The notes beneath the pieces were generated by a model. The model was not told where the DNA came from. It did not search any database and worked only from the letters and a program-made list of their open reading frames with translations. Below are positions 8,849-17,547 of a stretch of 64,000 nucleotides of DNA, piece by piece (positions within the stretch are counted from its first letter, which is position 1; the number at the start of each line of letters is the position of its first letter). The stretch spans positions 119,338-183,337 of the forward strand of contig JANPBU010000043.1 of NCBI GenBank assembly GCA_031430595.1, read 5' to 3'. The position numbers and the translations under genes are program-made. Origin of the DNA: JANNBN01 sp031430595. Lineage in GTDB: Bacteria > Actinomycetota > Acidimicrobiia > Acidimicrobiales > JANYDT01.

Positions 8849-9096
8849 CAAGTCCTTTGGCCCACGGGCTGTTGGCCGGTATACGGGCCTATAGGTTCGT
8901 TTTCTCGGGCCGCCCATCGCCATGTCGTTTTGATCCGTCATGCTCTCAATATGGTCTTGACGCTATTGCTGGTCACGGCGCTCTGAGTGGTTCGTGGCTC
9001 ACAGTAAAACGAATCGGGCGATGTCGCCCAGGTGGGGGTCAGGGTTACGACCCGGCACCTCCGTCTTCTTCTTCTCAAAAGGTTTCTCATGTTTGA
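8845..9096 (+). CDS. yidD: YidD, membrane protein insertion efficiency factor
   Basis: This 83-residue protein matches the YidD family: YRFVFSGRPSPCRFDPSCSQYGLDAI, then GHGALSGSWLTVKRIGRC and G-x-DPAP. The conserved Cys-rich CRFDPSCSQY core is intact; the usual RCHP has become RCRP. YidD assists YidC-dependent membrane insertion. It is coupled to rnpA at its start and overlaps yidC by eight bases at its end. Confidence 0.92.
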   Translation: MTSPLAHGLLAGIRAYRFVFSGRPSPCRFDPSCSQYGLDAIAGHGALSGSWLTVKRIGRCRPGGGQGYDPAPPSSSSQKVSHV

Positions 9097-10084
9097 AGTC
9101 ATCGCCTCGGTGATTGCGTTTTTTTACGATCTGACGTCGAGTTACGCAGCAGCCATCATTTTGCTGACGGTAACGATTCGGCTGTTGTTGTTCCCTTTGA
9201 CGGCCAAACAAACCCGAAGCATGCAAAACATGTCAAAGGTTCAACCCCAGATCAAGGCCATTCAGGAAGAACACGCCAACGATCGCCAGAAAATGAACGA
9301 AGAGGTGATGAAGTTCTATAAAGAGAACAAGATCAACCCTGCCGCTGGCTGCCTTCCCCTTCTTCTTCAGGCCCCCATCCTGTTTGGTCTATATCGGGTG
9401 ATCAACGGTTTGACTCGAACGACCGAATTGTCGGGTCTCATGATCCAGGTTCAACACCCGAAATACCTTTCAGTCGATAAAAAGCTCTACCGGTCCTTGG
9501 TCGACGCGGCCGGCGAAATGCGCTCGATCGGCATCGACTTAGCGCAGTCGGCGCAGAGCGTGAGCGGCACGTTTGCTCATCGTCTTCCCTATGTGGTGCT
9601 CGTTGTACTCGTTGGTGTGACCGGCTACCTCCAGCAGGTCATCATGACCAAGCAACAAGGCCCCGCCACAACGGCTCAGGCGGCTCAAATGCAAAAAGTC
9701 ATGAAGTACATGCCTGTCATGTTTGCCTTCATTTCCTTCAATATCCAAGCCGCAATCGTTCTGTACTGGATTGTTGGAAATATCTGGATGATCTTTCAAA
9801 GCCAGGCATTGCGCAAACTCTCTCCACCTGTGGTTCATGCAGCCACCACAGAATCTGACGCAGTTGCTACCAAGGCAATCTCGAAAGCAGCCCCCACAAA
9901 GCCGAAGGTGTCGGGTTCCGGGGTGTCAGGTTCGAAGGCTGCCGCTCAAGTATTGAATCGGAAGGCTGCTTCGAGCGCCGTCCAGAAGACCGGATCAACT
10001 TCGGCGAAGGCTGCTGTCGCAACAGCTACCTCTGCCGCTAAAAAGTCGGCTGGTAAAGCTGGCCAACAGACAAAGAGGAAATAA
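9089..10084 (+). CDS. yidC: YidC/Oxa1 membrane protein insertase
   Basis: This inserts and folds inner-membrane proteins. The 331-residue product starts at the ATG at 9089, which has AAAAGG six bases upstream. It has the short actinobacterial form without a large periplasmic domain. Membrane segments include IASVIAFFYDL, AAIILLTVTIRLLLFPL, the hallmark NPAAGCLPLLLQAPILFGLYRVI, VVLVVLVGVTGYL and MFAFISFNIQAAIVLYWIVGNIW. The C-terminal 90 residues are Ala/Lys/Ser-rich and positively charged, as expected for ribosome contact. Confidence 0.95.
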   Translation: MFEVIASVIAFFYDLTSSYAAAIILLTVTIRLLLFPLTAKQTRSMQNMSKVQPQIKAIQEEHANDRQKMNEEVMKFYKENKINPAAGCLPLLLQAPILFGLYRVINGLTRTTELSGLMIQVQHPKYLSVDKKLYRSLVDAAGEMRSIGIDLAQSAQSVSGTFAHRLPYVVLVVLVGVTGYLQQVIMTKQQGPATTAQAAQMQKVMKYMPVMFAFISFNIQAAIVLYWIVGNIWMIFQSQALRKLSPPVVHAATTESDAVATKAISKAAPTKPKVSGSGVSGSKAAAQVLNRKAASSAVQKTGSTSAKAAVATATSAAKKSAGKAGQQTKRK

Positions 10085-10086
10085 TC

Positions 10087-11019
10087 GTGGAGTGGGTCGA
10101 AACCCGAGCAAAGTCCGTCGCTGAAGCAGTCGAGTTAGCCCTCGATCAACTCGGAGTCGATGCTAGTGAAATGGACTACGAAATTTTGGAAGAACCGAAG
10201 CCGGGCCTCTTTGGGCGGGTTCGAGGCGAAGCGCTTATTCGTGCCCGGGTTCAACCAACACAACGTTCAATCGAGAAGAAGGGTCGTCCGGCTAAATCGT
10301 CGGCCGCGCCAGCATCGAAAGCGGTGAAAGCACCCCGAGGATCCAAAGCAGCGGCGGCTTCTGAGCCTGCCCCACCGGTGACCGCAGCGAAACGTAAAGC
10401 TCCGTCTTCGTTGGCCCAGGCCGCTCTTGATGCTGCTGCGGCAGAAGTAAACGCTCCACCAGAACCGGGCCGCCAACCCCGAAGTGGTCGCACACCTAAC
10501 GCTCGGGGTCCACGTCCAGAACGCCGTCCATTTACGCCTACTGACGGAAACGAGACGGTTGACCTCGATGCAGTGGCTGTGAGCGGTACTCGCTTTATTG
10601 AGGGTTTGCTCGAAGCGGCTGATCTTCAGGCAACCGTCACTTCGCGGCTGATCGATGCGCAAACGCTCGAGCTCGAGGTCACTGGCGACTCACTTGGGGT
10701 ACTGGTTGGACCAAAGGGTCAGACCTTGCTCGCCTTTCAAGAACTTGTTCGAACCTATGTTCACCATGACACCGGTGGTCGTTCGGGCCGGTTGATGCTC
10801 GATATCGCTGGCTACCGCCAAAAGCGACGCATCGCTCTCGAAGCATTTACCCGTCAAGTTGTTGAATCCGTTCTGGATTCAGGTGAGCGTCGAGCAATGG
10901 AGCCAATGAATGCGGTCGACCGCAAGGTTGTACACGACACCGCTAATTCGATTGCCGGCCTTCAGAGTATTTCTGAAGGCGAAGACCCTTACCGTTACGT
11001 TGTCTTACTTCCTGCGTAG
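10087..11019 (+). CDS. jag: Jag/KhpB RNA-binding protein
   Basis: This 310-residue protein has a Jag_N domain at the start (WVETRAKSVAEAVELALDQLGV, GLFGRVRGEALIRARV), a long Ala/Pro/Lys/Arg-rich linker (about 55-155), then a KH domain with VGPKGQTLLAFQELVRTYV and an R3H domain with VDRKVVHDT. Family members bind RNA and help control cell-wall synthesis and division. The GTG start lies two bases after the yidC stop, so the genes are co-transcribed. The linker is longer than usual. Confidence 0.93.
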   Translation: MEWVETRAKSVAEAVELALDQLGVDASEMDYEILEEPKPGLFGRVRGEALIRARVQPTQRSIEKKGRPAKSSAAPASKAVKAPRGSKAAAASEPAPPVTAAKRKAPSSLAQAALDAAAAEVNAPPEPGRQPRSGRTPNARGPRPERRPFTPTDGNETVDLDAVAVSGTRFIEGLLEAADLQATVTSRLIDAQTLELEVTGDSLGVLVGPKGQTLLAFQELVRTYVHHDTGGRSGRLMLDIAGYRQKRRIALEAFTRQVVESVLDSGERRAMEPMNAVDRKVVHDTANSIAGLQSISEGEDPYRYVVLLPA

Positions 11020-11072
11020 GGAAGTGTTTCCTCGCCACAATGTAGTGGCACGGTATCGGGTGGTATGTACCG

Positions 11073-11741
11073 GTGACACAGTATCCATCTGACGACCTCG
11101 GCGAAGTGGCGCTCCGCCGAGTGATCGATCAAGCCAAGGCGTTCGGTTTCCTTGGGCCCGGTGAAGTAAGCATTGGTATTGACCATGCGATGGGCTTTCT
11201 TCGTACTGCGGTTGCGTCCATCATCGGTTCGGCAGATCATTGGCTTGACCTTGGCAGTGGTGGTGGTCTTCCCGGTTTGGTCGGCGTGGTTCGTCTGCCA
11301 ACTTCGCGCTGGACGCTTCTTGATGCCCAGGAAAAGCGGGTCACGTTTCTTCGTTGGGCTTGCGAGCAATTGCCCACGTCTCTATGTGTGGATCAACGAA
11401 TCACCGTCGCTCATGGTCGGGCCGAGAGCCTGGCCCGTGCAGTCAATGCTACCGAGACATTCGACATAGCAGTGGCTCGGGGGTTCGCTCCCCCTTCGGT
11501 AACAGCCGAATGTGCGTCCCGTTTTCTTCGGCTGGGCGGGGTACTCGTGGTTTCTGAGCCACCCGACAGCATCGGAGACCGTTGGCGGGCACTGGACCAA
11601 TCCGGCTTGGGTTTGACATTCGAATCGGTGTTCGTCGACGAAGGGTCAGGGGCACGGTTCTCCGTCATCCGAAAAATACGCCCGACCCCAGAGCGGTTTC
11701 CCCGTAGCGGCGCCGCACTCGCAAAACGACCTCTGTTTTAA
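11073..11741 (+). CDS. rsmG: 16S rRNA (guanine-N7) methyltransferase RsmG
   Basis: RsmG (GidB) methylates G527 of 16S rRNA using S-adenosylmethionine. The 222-residue product shows the SAM-binding motif WLDLGSGGGLPGLVG, then LLDAQEKRVTFLRWA and VAHGRAESLA followed by FDIAVARGFAPP. The start is a GTG at 11073. It lies between jag and parA, the conserved origin order. Confidence 0.95.
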   Translation: MTQYPSDDLGEVALRRVIDQAKAFGFLGPGEVSIGIDHAMGFLRTAVASIIGSADHWLDLGSGGGLPGLVGVVRLPTSRWTLLDAQEKRVTFLRWACEQLPTSLCVDQRITVAHGRAESLARAVNATETFDIAVARGFAPPSVTAECASRFLRLGGVLVVSEPPDSIGDRWRALDQSGLGLTFESVFVDEGSGARFSVIRKIRPTPERFPRSGAALAKRPLF

Positions 11742-11806
11742 ACCCCGAATCTTGAGCCGAGCATTCCACTGCTTGGTCTGGCGACATTAGGTTTCCAATC
11801 GCTTCA

Positions 11807-11822
11807 TGTTTCACGTGAAACA
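11807..11822. other. parS: parS centromere site 1
   Basis: TGTTTCACGTGAAACA is a perfect 16-bp palindrome identical to the bacterial parS consensus. It lies in the rsmG-parA gap, 144 bases before the proposed parA start. ParB binds it to build the partition complex. Confidence 0.97.
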
Positions 11823-11892
11823 TATCCAAACTCCGGCCCCCCTTGCTGCATGCGAACCCAGTAGCTAGAGGTCGTTGAGAGCGATCTACTGG

Positions 11893-11908
11893 TGTTTCAC
11901 GTGAAACA
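11893..11908. other. parS: parS centromere site 2
   Basis: This is a second exact copy of the 16-bp parS palindrome, 70 bases after the first, in the 209-base gap between rsmG and parA. No further exact copy was noticed in the window. Its closeness to the parA start also allows ParB-dependent control of parAB. Confidence 0.97.
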
Positions 11909-11950
11909 TTTCCTGTTTCCCCACATCTGGCTCGTCAAAGAGGTGAGGGT

Positions 11951-12823
11951 GTGGCAGGATTGGATGGAGGACTTAGAGGTTCTCCAGTGAAGGAAACGGT
12001 GATGGATTCTTCCTCCCCAGCGCATGAGTCGCCGCTTGTCAGACCCCTCCCCCGCATCATTGCGGTGGCTAACCAGAAAGGCGGAGTGGGAAAGACCACG
12101 ACCGCAATAAGCCTAAGTGCAAGCCTGGCTGATCTCGGGTACCGGGTGCTAGTGGTCGACCTTGATCCTCAAGGTAATGCGACGACTGGCCTAGGCGTGA
12201 ATGCCCGAGCGCTGTCGCACTCGGTCTACGACGTCTTGATGCAGGATGCTCCGATCGAGGATGCGGTTGAACCAACTGCCATTCAAAACCTGTTTGTGAT
12301 CGCTACCACGATTGATTTGGCCGGAGCGGAAATCGAATTGGTTCCCGCGCTATCGAGAGAAATGAAACTCAAGCGAGCTTTAGCCAAGATTATCGATGAC
12401 TTTGACTACATCTTCATTGACTGTCCCCCGTCGCTTGGTCTACTGACGATCAATGCGCTCTCCGCAGCCACCGAGGTGCTCGTACCGATTCAGTGCGAGT
12501 ACTTCGCTCTGGAAGGCCTGGGCCAGCTTCTTCGAAATGTTACGTTGATTCAAACAAACTTGAACCCCGAGCTAGAGATCAGTACCTTTGTGTTGACCAT
12601 GTACGACGCTCGAACCAAATTGGCCGAACAGGTGACGAAAGAGATTCGCGCTCATTTCGGGCCAAAGGTAAGTAAGAACGTCGTGCCACGATCGGTTCGG
12701 CTTTCCGAGGCACCGTCGTTTGGTCAGCCCATTACAGTATTTGACCCGACCTCTCGGGGAGCGATTGCGTATCGAGAACTAGCGAAGGAGATGAGCGGTG
12801 GTCCGTCAAAGCGGCTTGGGTAA
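11951..12823 (+). CDS. parA: Chromosome partitioning ATPase ParA
   Basis: ParA is the Walker-type ATPase that moves ParB-parS complexes. The deviant Walker A motif KGGVGKTTT is followed by VVDLDPQGNATTGLG and IFIDCPPSLGLLTINAL. The GTG at 11951 has a good upstream GAGGTGA; an ATG at 12002 with AAGGAAA is an alternative that removes 17 residues from the variable N-terminus. The gene overlaps parB by 26 bases. Two parS sites lie just upstream. Confidence 0.96.
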   Translation: MAGLDGGLRGSPVKETVMDSSSPAHESPLVRPLPRIIAVANQKGGVGKTTTAISLSASLADLGYRVLVVDLDPQGNATTGLGVNARALSHSVYDVLMQDAPIEDAVEPTAIQNLFVIATTIDLAGAEIELVPALSREMKLKRALAKIIDDFDYIFIDCPPSLGLLTINALSAATEVLVPIQCEYFALEGLGQLLRNVTLIQTNLNPELEISTFVLTMYDARTKLAEQVTKEIRAHFGPKVSKNVVPRSVRLSEAPSFGQPITVFDPTSRGAIAYRELAKEMSGGPSKRLG

Positions 12824-13739
12824 AGGTTTGGGGGCGTTGATTCCTACGTCTCACGAAGATGGGCCTAAGGCCCCAATGAATGGCCAACTTGTTGAGTTGC
12901 CATTGTCATCGATCATTCCGAATAGGTTTCAAACTCGCGAAACGTTTGATGAAGAATCGCTCGATCAATTGGCCAGCTCGATCAAAGAACTCGGTGTGCT
13001 GCAACCGATTTTGGTACGCGAGTCTACTGATGGTTCATACGAGCTGATTGCGGGGGAGCGAAGGTGGCGGGCCGCGAGGCGTGCCGGCTTGGCCCGAATC
13101 CCATCGATCATTCGAAATGAGACAGACGAACGGTCGATCTTGCAGGTATTGGTCGAAAATCTTCAACGTGAAGACCTTGATCCGTTGGAAGAGGCCGCAG
13201 GCTATCAACAGATGGCCGAAGAACTGAAGTCAACTCATGAGGAAATTGCTCTTCGGGTAGGACGCTCGCGGTCGACTGTCACGAATGCGCTGCGACTATT
13301 GCAGCTTTCTCCGAGCATCCAAAAGCTCGTAAAAACCCGTGAGATCTCATCTGGGCATGCACGGGCGCTTCTGCCAATCACCGATCGCTCGTACCAAGAA
13401 GCACTTGCACGCCGGATTGTTCACGAAGGGCTTTCGGTTCGATCAGTTGAGGAGGCTGTCGCACTTCGAAGTACGTTAGCTAGCGGGAAAAGCCCGAAGC
13501 CAACGAGAGCTACGTCGAATTCGACCGGATCATCTGCAGCCATTGGTGTCCCCCGACCCGCTGGTTTGCTTGAATTGGAAGAACTCTTGGGTACCCAACT
13601 TGATACCAAAGTCTCCATAGAAATGGGCGCAAAGAACGGGAAGATTTCGATTGTCTTTGCGGACCTTGAAGACCTGGAGCGAATTTTCTTGGCGATGAAC
13701 CCTGAGCCGGGGGAATCGGAACGTAGTTCCATTGCCTGA
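12798..13739 (+). CDS. parB: Chromosome partitioning protein ParB
   Basis: ParB is the CTP-dependent DNA clamp that loads at parS. The 313-residue product has the ParB/Srx N-terminal domain (IIPNRFQTRETFDEESLDQLASSI, GERRWRAARRAGL, ENLQREDLDPLEEA), a helix-turn-helix region (LRVGRSRSTVTNALRLLQL) and a C-terminal dimer domain (ELEELLGTQLDTKVSI). AAGGAG precedes the GTG start by seven bases. It is co-translated with parA. Confidence 0.96.
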   Translation: MVRQSGLGKGLGALIPTSHEDGPKAPMNGQLVELPLSSIIPNRFQTRETFDEESLDQLASSIKELGVLQPILVRESTDGSYELIAGERRWRAARRAGLARIPSIIRNETDERSILQVLVENLQREDLDPLEEAAGYQQMAEELKSTHEEIALRVGRSRSTVTNALRLLQLSPSIQKLVKTREISSGHARALLPITDRSYQEALARRIVHEGLSVRSVEEAVALRSTLASGKSPKPTRATSNSTGSSAAIGVPRPAGLLELEELLGTQLDTKVSIEMGAKNGKISIVFADLEDLERIFLAMNPEPGESERSSIA

Positions 13740-13798
13740 CAGGTAGTCTGAGAATCAATCGCCCAGGATGAGCGACCCTTAAGTGACACCAAAACGTA

Positions 13799-13823
13799 AC
13801 GGACGCCCCGAAGAGACGTCCGT
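13799..13823. terminator. Hairpin between convergent parB and trxA
   Basis: ACGGACG at 13799-13805 pairs with CGTCCGT at 13817-13823 across an 11-base loop, in the gap between the convergent parB and trxA genes. There is no clear T-run on either side, so it is only a candidate terminator. Confidence 0.45.
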
Positions 13824-13874
13824 CATCAGAACCAGGTGACTGGTGACAAGGTGCAGACTTACAAGAGCGGTGAC

Positions 13875-14201
13875 TTACAGGTGCGGTTCAATCTGACCGA
13901 GTAGGTAGCCTTTCGGCCGAGCACCAACGATACGGTCTACAGTTTCGCCATTCTTGAAGACCAACATGGTCGGAATACTCATGACTGAATATCGCATGGC
14001 TATTTCAGGGTTTTCATCAATGTTTAACTTGGCGATAATCACCTTTCCGACCTGCTCGTTGGCAATTTCTTCCAGGATAGGTGCGACCATTTTGCAAGGT
14101 CCACACCATTCAGCCCAAAAGTCGACGACGATAGGTGTGGTGGCGGCACCCACCATTTCATCGAAGGTGGCGTCGGTAAGTTCAAGTACATGTTCAGACA
14201 T
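13875..14201 (-). CDS. trxA: Thioredoxin
   Basis: This 108-residue thioredoxin has the active site WAEWCGPCKM, the cis-proline SIPTMLVFKNG and typical length. It passes electrons from thioredoxin reductase to cytoplasmic disulfides. GGAGGATCATC gives a strong ribosome binding site for the ATG at 14201. trxB lies directly upstream, 134 bases away, as in the mycobacterial trxB2-trxC pair. The CwlM gene that follows trxC in mycobacteria is absent. Confidence 0.97.
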   Translation of the reverse strand: MSEHVLELTDATFDEMVGAATTPIVVDFWAEWCGPCKMVAPILEEIANEQVGKVIIAKLNIDENPEIAMRYSVMSIPTMLVFKNGETVDRIVGARPKGYLLGQIEPHL

Positions 14202-14335
14202 GATGATCCTCCAAAAGGGTCAGAGCTATCGAGTGGCAAGACCCGGTAGAGGTTGTAACTGTTACAGACCCCGAAAAGATTCCCGAGGATACTTAAAACC
14301 TACATAGAGCGGCTGTAGCGCTCTATGCCGCAGGC

Positions 14336-15307
14336 TTAGTGGGCGTGTGCCTCAAGCCAACGCTCTGCATCGATGGCGGCCATACAACCTGATCCAGCGG
14401 CCGTGATTGCCTGGCGATAGATCGAGTCTTGAACATCGCCACACCCGAAGACCCCCTCGATGCTGGTGAGCGAGCGCCCTGGCGTGGTGATGAGGTATCC
14501 GCCCTCATCAAGATCAAGGTTTCCCTTGAAGAGATCGGTGTTGGGGGAGTGCCCGATTGCAACAAAACACCCCGACATGGAGAGCGTTGCTCGTTCTCCG
14601 GTCACGGTGTCTTCGACAACGACACCTTCGAGTGATGTTTCCCCGACGAGGTCGACGACCTGGCTATTCCAACGGAATTCGATCTTTTCGTTGGCAAATG
14701 CCCGATCCTGCATAATCTTCGATGCTCGGAGGTGATCGCGACGGTGGATGACGGTGACCTTTGAAGCAAACTTCGTGAGGAACGTAGCCTCTTCCATAGC
14801 CGAGTCACCTCCGCCGACCACTGCGATTTCTTTACCTCGAAAGAAGAAACCGTCGCATGTTGCGCAGGTGGAAAGACCGTGACCAATGAGGCGTTGCTCA
14901 GCCTCGAGTCCGAGCATCAGCGAGCGAGCACCCGTCGATACGACAACCGTTTTTCCCAGATACTCGGTATCGCCGACCCAAACCTTGAACGGACGGGAGG
15001 TGAAATCGACCCGGGTTGCCTTCTCGGTGATGAACTTTGCACCGAATCGTTCAGCCTGGGCCCGCATGGTCGACATGAGCTCGGGGCCTTGTATGCCGTG
15101 CTCGAAACCAGGGAAGTTTTCCACTTCGGTAGTAAGCATAAGTTGCCCGCCGGGTTGATCGCCTGTAGACGAAATCTCGCCCTCAATAACGAGCGGCGCC
15201 AAGCTCGCCCGGGCCGTATAGATGGCAGCCGTAAGCCCTGCCGGACCAGACCCGACAATGATTACATCGTGGACCGAACTGTGGACTGCATCGTGACTGT
15301 CAGACAT
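14336..15307 (-). CDS. trxB: Thioredoxin reductase
   Basis: This FAD/NADPH enzyme reduces thioredoxin. The 323-residue product has the FAD motif VGSGPAGLTAAIYTARA, the redox pair CATCDG, the NADPH motif VGGGDSAMEEATFL and the C-terminal GVFGCGDVQDSIYRQAITAAGSGCMAA. The ATG at 15307 is chosen over longer in-frame starts because AGGAGG lies just upstream and the FAD motif falls at the right distance. It forms an electron chain with the neighbouring trxA. Confidence 0.96.
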   Translation of the reverse strand: MSDSHDAVHSSVHDVIIVGSGPAGLTAAIYTARASLAPLVIEGEISSTGDQPGGQLMLTTEVENFPGFEHGIQGPELMSTMRAQAERFGAKFITEKATRVDFTSRPFKVWVGDTEYLGKTVVVSTGARSLMLGLEAEQRLIGHGLSTCATCDGFFFRGKEIAVVGGGDSAMEEATFLTKFASKVTVIHRRDHLRASKIMQDRAFANEKIEFRWNSQVVDLVGETSLEGVVVEDTVTGERATLSMSGCFVAIGHSPNTDLFKGNLDLDEGGYLITTPGRSLTSIEGVFGCGDVQDSIYRQAITAAGSGCMAAIDAERWLEAHAH

Positions 15308-15374
15308 GGCGCCTCCTGAGGCGAAGGATGACGCAACATCAAAACCTTGTTGCCAGGTTAGACGGCGAGAAGTT

Positions 15375-15770
15375 CTACATTCGACGCTTGCGCCAAAGGA
15401 ACGATCCTGCGAGCGCAAAGATTGCACTGAGCAGCAGATACGCCAACCAAACACCTTGGGGTAGGTAGTTGTCGAGGGCTCGAATTGAGCCAATGATCAG
15501 CAACGCGAAGGTGAAGATCGCAAGGGCGATGCCCATGACGGCAAAGACAGCATATTTGACGAGCCGTGTCGCTGGATCTGACGTTTTTGAACGCACTGAA
15601 TCGACGACCGATTGGAAGGTATCGACGAGCTGACTTGCCCAGTCTGATTCTTGAGACTCACTCACGACTGCTGAGACTACTTCGAACCTCGGGTCTCCGG
15701 GAATGCTCACAGGTGAGATTACGGATTTGGTAATAATTGGCAGGTCGGAGTAGCCAGTCGGATTCGCCAA
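15375..15770 (-). CDS. Small membrane protein of unknown function
   Basis: This 131-residue product has a polar N-terminus of about 65 residues and two predicted membrane segments (about 70-92, AVFAVMGIALAIFTFALLIIG, and about 103-124, VWLAYLLLSAIFALAGSFL), ending WRKRRM. No family is recognised with confidence; short actinobacterial phage-holin-like membrane proteins have this layout. The longest reading starts at a TTG at 15770 and overlaps the anti-sigma gene by 52 bases; a GTG near 15712 would avoid the overlap but lacks a clear ribosome site. It lies between the anti-sigma gene and trxB. Confidence 0.6.
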   Translation of the reverse strand: MANPTGYSDLPIITKSVISPVSIPGDPRFEVVSAVVSESQESDWASQLVDTFQSVVDSVRSKTSDPATRLVKYAVFAVMGIALAIFTFALLIIGSIRALDNYLPQGVWLAYLLLSAIFALAGSFLWRKRRM

Positions 15771-16945
15771 TTCCCGAGGAGAGTGGTCGTTGGCGAGGCG
15801 GAAGTTGTCGACACGTCAGGCGGTGCTATGCCTATGACCACGGGTACCCCATCTATGAAGATCTCAACAAAGCGAATTTCGGCGGGAGAAACGAAACCAA
15901 ACGCAGACTGCAAAACCTCGCTGCACGGGTGAGTCTGGGCCAACGTCTTGAAAAGTTGAGGTTGTTGGGTCAACTGGGTAAGCAACTCGGTGATTGTCGT
16001 AAACGAACGGGCGAACGTTGGCGGTGGAGCATCAGCGTCGGCTGGTGCTTGTGGGCTTGCAACAATCGACGCAGTGTCATTGTTTGGAAGCAATGTGGTA
16101 GCGGCCGCGCCAGGAACGGTACCTGGCGGAGGAGCAGGTCGTTTCGCTGCCGCAGGTTTCGGTGCCGTTGGTTCGTTGGCCTCGCGGATGATGCCCGAAC
16201 CATCCTCGGTTGCAGCCGTAGCTGGTAGCGCCGTGGTGGCCAAAGGAACATCACCTAGTACGTCCGGGGCAGCTGCCGCAGCGATGGGTGCCGACGTCGT
16301 TTCAGCCGCTGCCGCTTGTTCCAGTTCGCCTTCTGTTGCCGCCGCCGCTACTGAAGTTTCAGCCGCAAATGAGGAATCGCCGCGCTCGGGGGACGCTTCA
16401 CTGGAAGACTTCTGTGCTGCCCTCGGGAAGGCTCGCGTTTCGACGGCAAGGTCAGCTGTAGCGTTATTGGTCGAGCTGTTGCGATTGAGGAGCGAGCCGC
16501 CGAGCGCGGTGAATCCAATGACTCCAGCGGCGACACCAAGCCAACGAAGGTTGCGTTGGCGAGCAGGTATACCGGTTGCTCTTCGCAAGCGTGCCCCGTC
16601 GAGTGAGGTCACATTCGACGCACCGGGAGTGTCAACGCCCGGAAAACTGGGTACTACGAGCGACTTGTTGGCCGAAGAGGTCGTGTTGACGGTCAAACGA
16701 GCCGCACCGACGGCCTGTTGACACGCATCACATGTTGCAAGATGTTCGGCCTGGAATTCGCCCTCCAGAGCGGTTGGGTCATCGGAAAATACCAACGCAC
16801 CAAGTTCAGTGAGGTGACCACCGGCGACCATGTCATCTGAATCATCGAGGGTATTTACAACCAGGAAATTCGATGGCCCGTTGATCCCCTCGAAGGAAGG
16901 GGATGCGAGGTGATCAAAAAGGGGTTCGTTGAGATGTTCGTTCAT
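15719..16945 (-). CDS. Large zinc-finger anti-sigma factor, SigM-partner type
   Basis: This 408-residue protein has an N-terminal cytoplasmic zinc-binding anti-sigma motif (EHLATCDACQQAV, the H-x3-C-x2-C pattern), a single membrane helix near residues 132-150 (WLGVAAGVIGFTALGGSLL), then about 150 residues rich in Ala, Thr, Ser and Pro, and an ordered C-terminal part with paired cysteines (HPCSEVL, TPTCQLLP). It should hold the adjacent sigma factor inactive at the membrane. The start overlaps the sigma stop as ATGA. The extracytoplasmic region is far longer than in mycobacterial RsmA (anti-SigM). Confidence 0.8.
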   Translation of the reverse strand: MNEHLNEPLFDHLASPSFEGINGPSNFLVVNTLDDSDDMVAGGHLTELGALVFSDDPTALEGEFQAEHLATCDACQQAVGAARLTVNTTSSANKSLVVPSFPGVDTPGASNVTSLDGARLRRATGIPARQRNLRWLGVAAGVIGFTALGGSLLNRNSSTNNATADLAVETRAFPRAAQKSSSEASPERGDSSFAAETSVAAAATEGELEQAAAAETTSAPIAAAAAPDVLGDVPLATTALPATAATEDGSGIIREANEPTAPKPAAAKRPAPPPGTVPGAAATTLLPNNDTASIVASPQAPADADAPPPTFARSFTTITELLTQLTQQPQLFKTLAQTHPCSEVLQSAFGFVSPAEIRFVEIFIDGVPVVIGIAPPDVSTTSASPTTTLLGNWRIRLATPTCQLLPNP

Positions 16946-17547
16946 GATGAGGTCTGCCGATGTTCGTCAGAGATTGGACGTTGAACCTCATCAGGAAAGT
17001 TCCCGCCCGGCGAAAGAAGCGGGCCGAGCGCGGCCCGGGCTCGTGCGATGCGTGAGCGAACCGTTCCGAGGGGAATATTCAGTACTGAAGCAATTTCCGC
17101 ATAGTCAAGATCGCACAGGTCGCGAAGCGTCACCGCAACCCGGTAGTCGGTTGGGAGGCGGGCCAGCGCAGCGTCGACCTCTAATCGTTGTGCAACTCGC
17201 GAAGCCGTGTCTCCGTGGGTGACGGTCGCGACGTCATGCAGTTCGTCAACAGGAACCGGGCGTCGAGACCGCCGCCGAAGTTCATCTAAGGCAGCGTTGG
17301 TGGCGATTCGATACACCCACGTCGAGAACGCGGCGGTTCCGTCATAGCGATCGAGGTGCCGAACTATCGACATCATCGCTTCTTGAGCGGCGTCGGCACC
17401 GTCGGCTTCCGAGCAGGTAATTCGGCGACAAACAGCAAAGATGCGGTCGTACTGACTTCGAAGCAGGTCATCAAGGGCGCGGGTATTGCCGCCTCGTGCG
17501 AGTGCGAGTAGCTGCTGTTCTCGGGTCGCGTCTTTCACCTCTCTCAC
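16942..17547 (-). CDS. ECF RNA polymerase sigma factor, SigM-like
   Basis: This 201-residue sigma factor has region 2 (LLRSQYDRIFAVCRRI, ADGADAAQEAMMSIVRHL, FSTWVYRIATNAALDELRRR) and region 4 (LPTDYRVAVTLRDLCDLDYAEIASVL, then PLGTVRSRIARAR). The position between murJ/kinase and trxB/trxA matches mycobacterial sigM, hence the SigM-like label. The GTG start at 17547 overlaps the kinase stop as GTGA; the frame stays open further upstream, but that would read through the kinase gene. Its anti-sigma factor follows with another four-base overlap. Confidence 0.92.
   Translation of the reverse strand: MREVKDATREQQLLALARGGNTRALDDLLRSQYDRIFAVCRRITCSEADGADAAQEAMMSIVRHLDRYDGTAAFSTWVYRIATNAALDELRRRSRRPVPVDELHDVATVTHGDTASRVAQRLEVDAALARLPTDYRVAVTLRDLCDLDYAEIASVLNIPLGTVRSRIARARAALGPLLSPGGNFPDEVQRPISDEHRQTSS

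Noticed and set aside
15990..16721. Ala/Ser-rich open frame on the plus strand
   Set aside because: It is the mirror of the Ala/Thr-rich part of the anti-sigma gene; composition bias keeps the frame open.
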